Source: Drosophila pseudoobscura (Eukaryota > Arthropoda > Insecta > Diptera > Drosophilidae). From it: a DNA stretch of 64,000 nt. The position numbers were made by a program, and so were the translations under genes. The stretch spans positions 16,501,001 through 16,565,000 of the forward strand of contig NC_046683.1 in assembly GCF_009870125.1 (NCBI RefSeq), given 5' to 3'. Under the pieces are notes generated by a model. That model had not been told where the DNA came from. It searched no databases and saw only the letters and a program-made list of their open reading frames with translations. Shown one piece after another: positions 59,380 to 64,000 of the stretch (position 1 is the first letter of the stretch; each line of letters opens with the position of its first letter).

Positions 59380-60270
59380 CATTCGTTTATTTTTTAACAA
59401 TTAAAAATACAATAAGTTAAATTTTGTAATTTTAATTGAAAAATGTTTTTTTCGTAATTTTAATTGTAGTTTATTTTTTTCTAGAATATTTAGTTTATAA
59501 TTTATTTATTAAATGTTTCATTCACTTTTTTAAATTTGATAATGTTTAAAATTTATTTTTTGTATTTTCAATTTACTTTTTAATATTTTCAATTTATTTT
59601 TGAATATTTAAATTTATTTTGTATTATTATAAATGCTTTTTTTCATTATTTTAAATTTATTTTTTTATTTAAAATTGTTAAATTTTCAATTTAATTTTTA
59701 ATATTTTCAATTTACTTTTTAATATATTAAATTTATTTTTATTTTTAAAGTTTATTTAATATTTTACATTTTTTTTAAATATTTTAAATTGGGTTTTTAC
59801 TATTTAAAATTTACAATTTATTAATTTACATTTATTTTTTATTATTTCCAATTGAGTTTTTATTATTTGAGATTTATGTTTTATTATTTGAAATTTATTT
59901 TGTAGTATTTTAAGTTTATTTTTTATTATTTTAAATTTATTTTTTTATTATCTTCAATATATTTTTTATTATTTAAAATTTTGTTTTTTACTGTTTTAAA
60001 TTTATTTTTAATTTATTTTTTATATTTTAAATGCATTTTTGAAGTTCGAATTCGTCTCTTTTAATGAGTTTATCTTTTTTTTAATTTTCACTATTTCTTA
60101 CATTTTTCCTTTCTTTTTTTTTAATTTTTAGTTATTTTTTAAATCATTAATTTGTTTACATTTGCCATTTCAGTTGTTGTATTTGATATTGTTTAAATTA
60201 TTAATTAACATTTTGTAAAAATGGTTTTTTAATTTTAACATTTCTTAATTCAAATTTGTTAAAATTAAAT
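59380..60270. repeat. AT-rich block with TTTTAAATTTATTTTTTATTA units
   Basis: About 20-30-bp degenerate units alternating AATTTATTTTT with TATTTTAAA over 59520-60040. T-biased on the plus strand. Confidence 0.85.
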
Positions 60271-63200
60271 TCCATTCAATTGCTTTTGAGTAAGGGTGAT
60301 AGGCTCTTGGCGTCACATTGGACAACAAAATTACATGAACATAAAAGTCTGCTTTATCTAAATTAACTTTAATTCTCTTCGCCGACCCTTTTTTCCATAT
60401 TTAAAATTAACTTTCTCGCGTTTTTTCACTAGAAATAAGTGGACTTTGGCCGATAACACAAATATGAAGGGTATTCTGGAGTTCTGAAATACGATACGAT
60501 TACGTGGCCTACACTTGAAAAAAAAAAGAAAATCAATGGAAGCGATTTTCCCCTTCCCTGCTTCGGGTTTTGAGCCTTATCTGGAGTGCTTGGTGGATTT
60601 ATAATTACATGGCAATCGATTAATCATCTGGTTCTGAAAAAACGAGAGCATTGTAAGCCAACCCAAGGGTAGAAATGTGGGGGACAAACGAAACGGACAT
60701 CTTCGGGCCGTATTTTATTATCAACGCAATGCCTATCGCCCCCGAGAGCCCCCCGATAAGCGCTCTCTAATTGCCCCGACCATCGATTAGATATCGAGGG
60801 GCCCACGTTTTCCCACACTTTTTTTTTCGCTCGTTCTTTCGTTTGTAATGGGAATGGAAAAGTGAAAAATTTAATAATTCTGAATGTCAAAGAGCAAATA
60901 TTATTTTTAACTTGACCATAAACTTTTTTAGCTGGCTTCCAGCACGGGGTTCTCTTCTCCACTTTCCACTTTTCACTTGCCATTTCCATTTCTATTTCTA
61001 TTTCTGATTTTCTTTCTTTCTCGCTTGTTGGTCTTTTTTCAAGGGCTCTTGTCGGGGTCTGGGCTCAATGGCTCAATGCCAAAAGCGTTTGTTTTTGCTG
61101 GGATTTTTGTTACACTCTGGGTTCTTCTTTCCGTTCTCCCAGTGCCGTTCTCAATGATTCCTTCGATGGACACTGGCAGGGGAAAATGAACAGAATAACG
61201 GGCAGTGAAATCAAGGAGAAAGGGAACATCGGACAAGGACAACAGAAGATCATTCACTGGGAGTTATCCCATAGATGATTCCTGCTTCTGATTGTTGATA
61301 TTTCAATTAAATACACTCGATCTCTCAACGAAGTTTTCTATACAACGAATTTTGTTCCAGAACACGGAAATTTCTTTAGATTTTCGGCACGTTTTGCCCT
61401 CGAATTTCCTTATAGCGAACATTTCTTTACGCTTTCGATCTCCCTATAACGAATTTTTCCAGTCAGTAGTTGATGTAGAGGTCGATAGCAAAGGAATTCG
61501 CTGTAGCATTGGGACACAGAGTTTTCGGCAAGTGTGGGATGGTTGGATAAATAAAAAATAGGTATATTAGCTTTCTTTAACGTCCTTGAAATTTGTTGTT
61601 AAAAAGGAAAAACTATAAAGTATTTAAAAAAAAAATCTTTGAAAAAATATTCTAAAAATACTTTTAAAAATAAATTTTAGTGCTTAAATCAAAGTGAATT
61701 TTTCTCTATTAAAAAATGGAATATTTCAAATAAATATGATGGTGTTTCTCATTATATGGGGATTATGATATACGAGGGTCGTAACACAGGGTGTTCCTGG
61801 TCAGGATGTGGCATATCTACATCAGGGGTATTCTCCATTTAGATACTAGAATTATTAGGCCATTTATCTGTTTAGCTCTACTGCATGCCAGTCGAAATGT
61901 CAACGCTTTTTTTATTGGCATTGCACTTGCAGCCAGAATGCAATTCCAATACGAGTATATATCGTTACTCGTTAGTCATTCAGCGGAAGTGCCTCCGGGC
62001 TACCGATCGACTCGCTTTTGTTTCAATTCGGAATTTCTAGATTCGTCAGCGATGCAACATTTTTTGGCCTCAAAGTTCCTTTTGGGAAAAAATCAACTCT
62101 AAACAGATCTCGCACACACTCTCTTCCGTGTCTGTGTGTGTGTGTGTGTGGGGGGGGGGGAGGGGGCTCATTAGTTTCCAGTGTCAGTTGATTGATCGAT
62201 TAATCGCTTGATTAGTTCTGTAGTTTCCAGTGTTTCGATTGGTCCCAATGTCAATTTGGAAATTTCATTATCATTATCGCCCGCCCTCCCCCAGGCCAGA
62301 ATATTCAGCTGATAAGAGTGATCTACACACACACACACATGCACACACATGCACATATTTACATAGAGATACGGTTAGAGCTGGAGAGCCGTTAAGTCTC
62401 CGGCTTGGGGCCTGTCTGTTTGTGGTGCAAAGTCCCCTTTCCACATGGAAATTTTTGTTTTCTCATGCGAAACAACTTTTGTTGAAAGCGATTGAATAAC
62501 AGAGAGCAAAAACACACACACAAATACACACAAATTTGTTGCATCATCTGTCGCGAGTCAATGAACTGAACTAGTTCCCCCAGGGATTCTGGAACTGAAA
62601 CTTAAATCGAAACCTTTTCCTTTCACTTGAGAGGGTCCTTGGGGCATAGGCTTTGTATTCCTTTGCCGCCGTTCCACCGCCCAAGGAGGCGCATTAGAAA
62701 TGTTGGAACGGAATGGAATGGTGGAATCAAATGCGAACAGTGCCAAAAAGAGAGGAAATGGTGGGGCAGAGTGTTCAGATATTATCATTCTTCAAGAAAC
62801 AACAACAAAATATAGCACACACACACACACACACACACATACGTCGCGTAGCGTCGCGTCGCTTCGGTAGAGTCGCATTTTGATTATCTTATCGCTTATG
62901 CAGAAGAGACACAGACAGAGACACAGCCAGAAACAGAGACAAAGAGAGCCCCACAGATAGGGTGGGGAGGGCGCAGAGAAAAAACCCCCCTTGGGCCTAG
63001 ATTAAATTCCACATTCCACAGGGTCGTATAAATGTTACGAAAAAAATAAAATAAACAACCAAAAAATATATGTAGCATGAAGCATAGAAAAATAGGGCGA
63101 GAGGGGGTAAGAAAAAATGTTTCATTGCCAGTGTTTCAATATCTGTTCCATTTCAATTGGTTAGCGGAACGAAACGGAATAAAAGTTGGATAAAAGCTTC

Positions 63201-64000
63201 TCTTCCCATTCCATTCCACTCCGCGTTCCATTCCCATTTTGTTCCTTCTCGTGCATTTCGTTACTGAAACCAAAGCGAGCGCTTTTTTCCATTAAAAAAC
63301 AAAAACAAAATGCAATTTTCTTGAACTTTGGGGGAGCACAACATTCTCCCCCCCCCCCCCCCCCCCCTCTGCCCCCTCTGCCCCACACTTCAAGGTCAGT
63401 GCACATTGATTTCCAAATCTCCAGACTCCGCTCCGAGTCCGAATCATTCAGTTGTGTGGCCACAACGACCTTGGCTGGGGAGTCAACTACCCAGCAAAAA
63501 ATTTAGTAAAAATACAATAAAAGTAAAAAAAAAGCGAAAATATTAAAACAGAACCATAACCACAGAAAGGTTAAAGGCCAACGCGAACAGCCAGCACACG
63601 TCAAGCGGAAATGGAGATCAACAAAATTGAAATGCCAGACGAGGCGCAAAAAAATTACCCAATAATAGCCCCCCAAAGCGGCTCAAAGCGGCTGAAATTG
63701 AAACTGAAACCGTGGCAGCGAGGCAGCGTGGCAGCGAGGCAGAGGCGCCACCAACAAAAAACAAACCCAATCATTGGAAAAATGCTTCAACGCGAAGAAG
63801 TCGTCCTTGACATTTTTCTAGCTGTCAGCTGTCAGAATCTGAGGCTCAGTCAAGGGCGGGAGGGGAGGGAGAGGGAGGCGGCGACGGGGGCGGCGACCGG
63901 CTAAGAGCATGGAGAATTTTTCGATTCCAGGGGCTGGCTTCGAGTCGTTTTAGCCAGGGACTTCACACAGAGGCTCTCCCAGAGATTTCTCCCAAGAGGA
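60271..64000. other. Unique intron or upstream DNA at the right edge
   Basis: No supported gene in 3.7 kb. It includes AT-rich DNA near 61600-61740, poly-G of 11 at 62150-62160, CA repeats at about 62815-62839, poly-C of 20 at 63348-63367 and a GAGGGAGAGGGAGGCGGCG run near 63861-63880. Open frames such as 63611-63904 have poor codon patterns. The upstream Drak exon(s) should lie to the right. Confidence 0.45.
63348..63367. repeat. Poly-C run of 20
   Basis: Longest C/G homopolymer in the window, ending in CTCTGCCCCCTCTGCCCC. Confidence 0.95.

Larger units (their letters stand above)
13362..64000 (-). other. Drak: Inferred giant intron of Drak (about 50.6 kb, open on the right)
   Basis: Drak needs at least one upstream exon ending in a phase-2 donor. 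I searched the minus strand for the expected sequence before GKFAAV with a GT donor and found none. I also see no convincing coding exon of another gene in this stretch. Two minus-strand recursive splice motifs, at 33,655 and 54,002, fit one long minus-strand intron. Otherwise it holds single-copy A/T-rich DNA, microsatellites, GA tracts, poly-C/G runs and many local tandem arrays listed separately. Alternative: part of it is intergenic and Drak starts at an exon I failed to recognise. Confidence 0.6.

Overview
The window looks like nuclear DNA of an obscura-group Drosophila (D. pseudoobscura / D. miranda type), probably from Muller element A (the X). Three recognisable genes point there. exu2 is the obscura-group duplicate of exuperantia. 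Cyp4g15 and Drak are both X-linked in D. melanogaster, as I recall. Introns of 50-84 nt, CA/GA/GATACA microsatellites and long AT-rich blocks are typical of the genus. Gene names come from remembered protein sequences; no search was run.

Left 7.2 kb. A tandem duplication with a period of about 4,017 bp (blocks 1-1875 and 4015-5892, about 99% identical by hand count) carries two intact exu2 copies on the minus strand, each with three exons and 477 aa. The duplication also caught the 3' part of Cyp4g15. At the junction (1875/1876) this P450 fragment is fused in frame to sequence from the exu2 5' flank, giving a chimeric 362-codon reading frame. To the right, a two-exon plus-strand gene (6508-7223) encodes a predicted secreted proprotein: signal peptide, dense N-glycosylation (NSS) repeat, furin-type RKKR site and an 83-residue C-terminal domain that I do not recognise.

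7.2-9.1 kb. This holds short open segments on the plus strand. On the minus strand there is a chain of three consecutive splice-like introns (54, 60 and 59 nt) with no continuous reading frame, so either a decayed gene or a spliced noncoding RNA.

9.1-13.4 kb. The 3' part of Drak, a DAPK-family kinase, lies on the minus strand: four coding exons, 663 codons from just inside the glycine loop to the stop, and a probable 2 kb 3' UTR. The exon(s) encoding its N-terminus are not in the window as far as I can see.

13.4-64 kb. About 50.6 kb has no convincing coding exon. I read it as one giant intron of Drak. Two minus-strand zero-length-exon (recursive splice, 'ratchet point') motifs support this, at 33,655/33,654 and 54,002/54,001. 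They cut the stretch into two steps of about 20.3 kb. The interval is packed with unrelated local tandem arrays (units of about 10, 11, 32, 46, 52, 125, 135, 154, 160, 237 and 470 bp), AT-rich blocks, GA/CT tracts and unusually long poly-C/poly-G runs.
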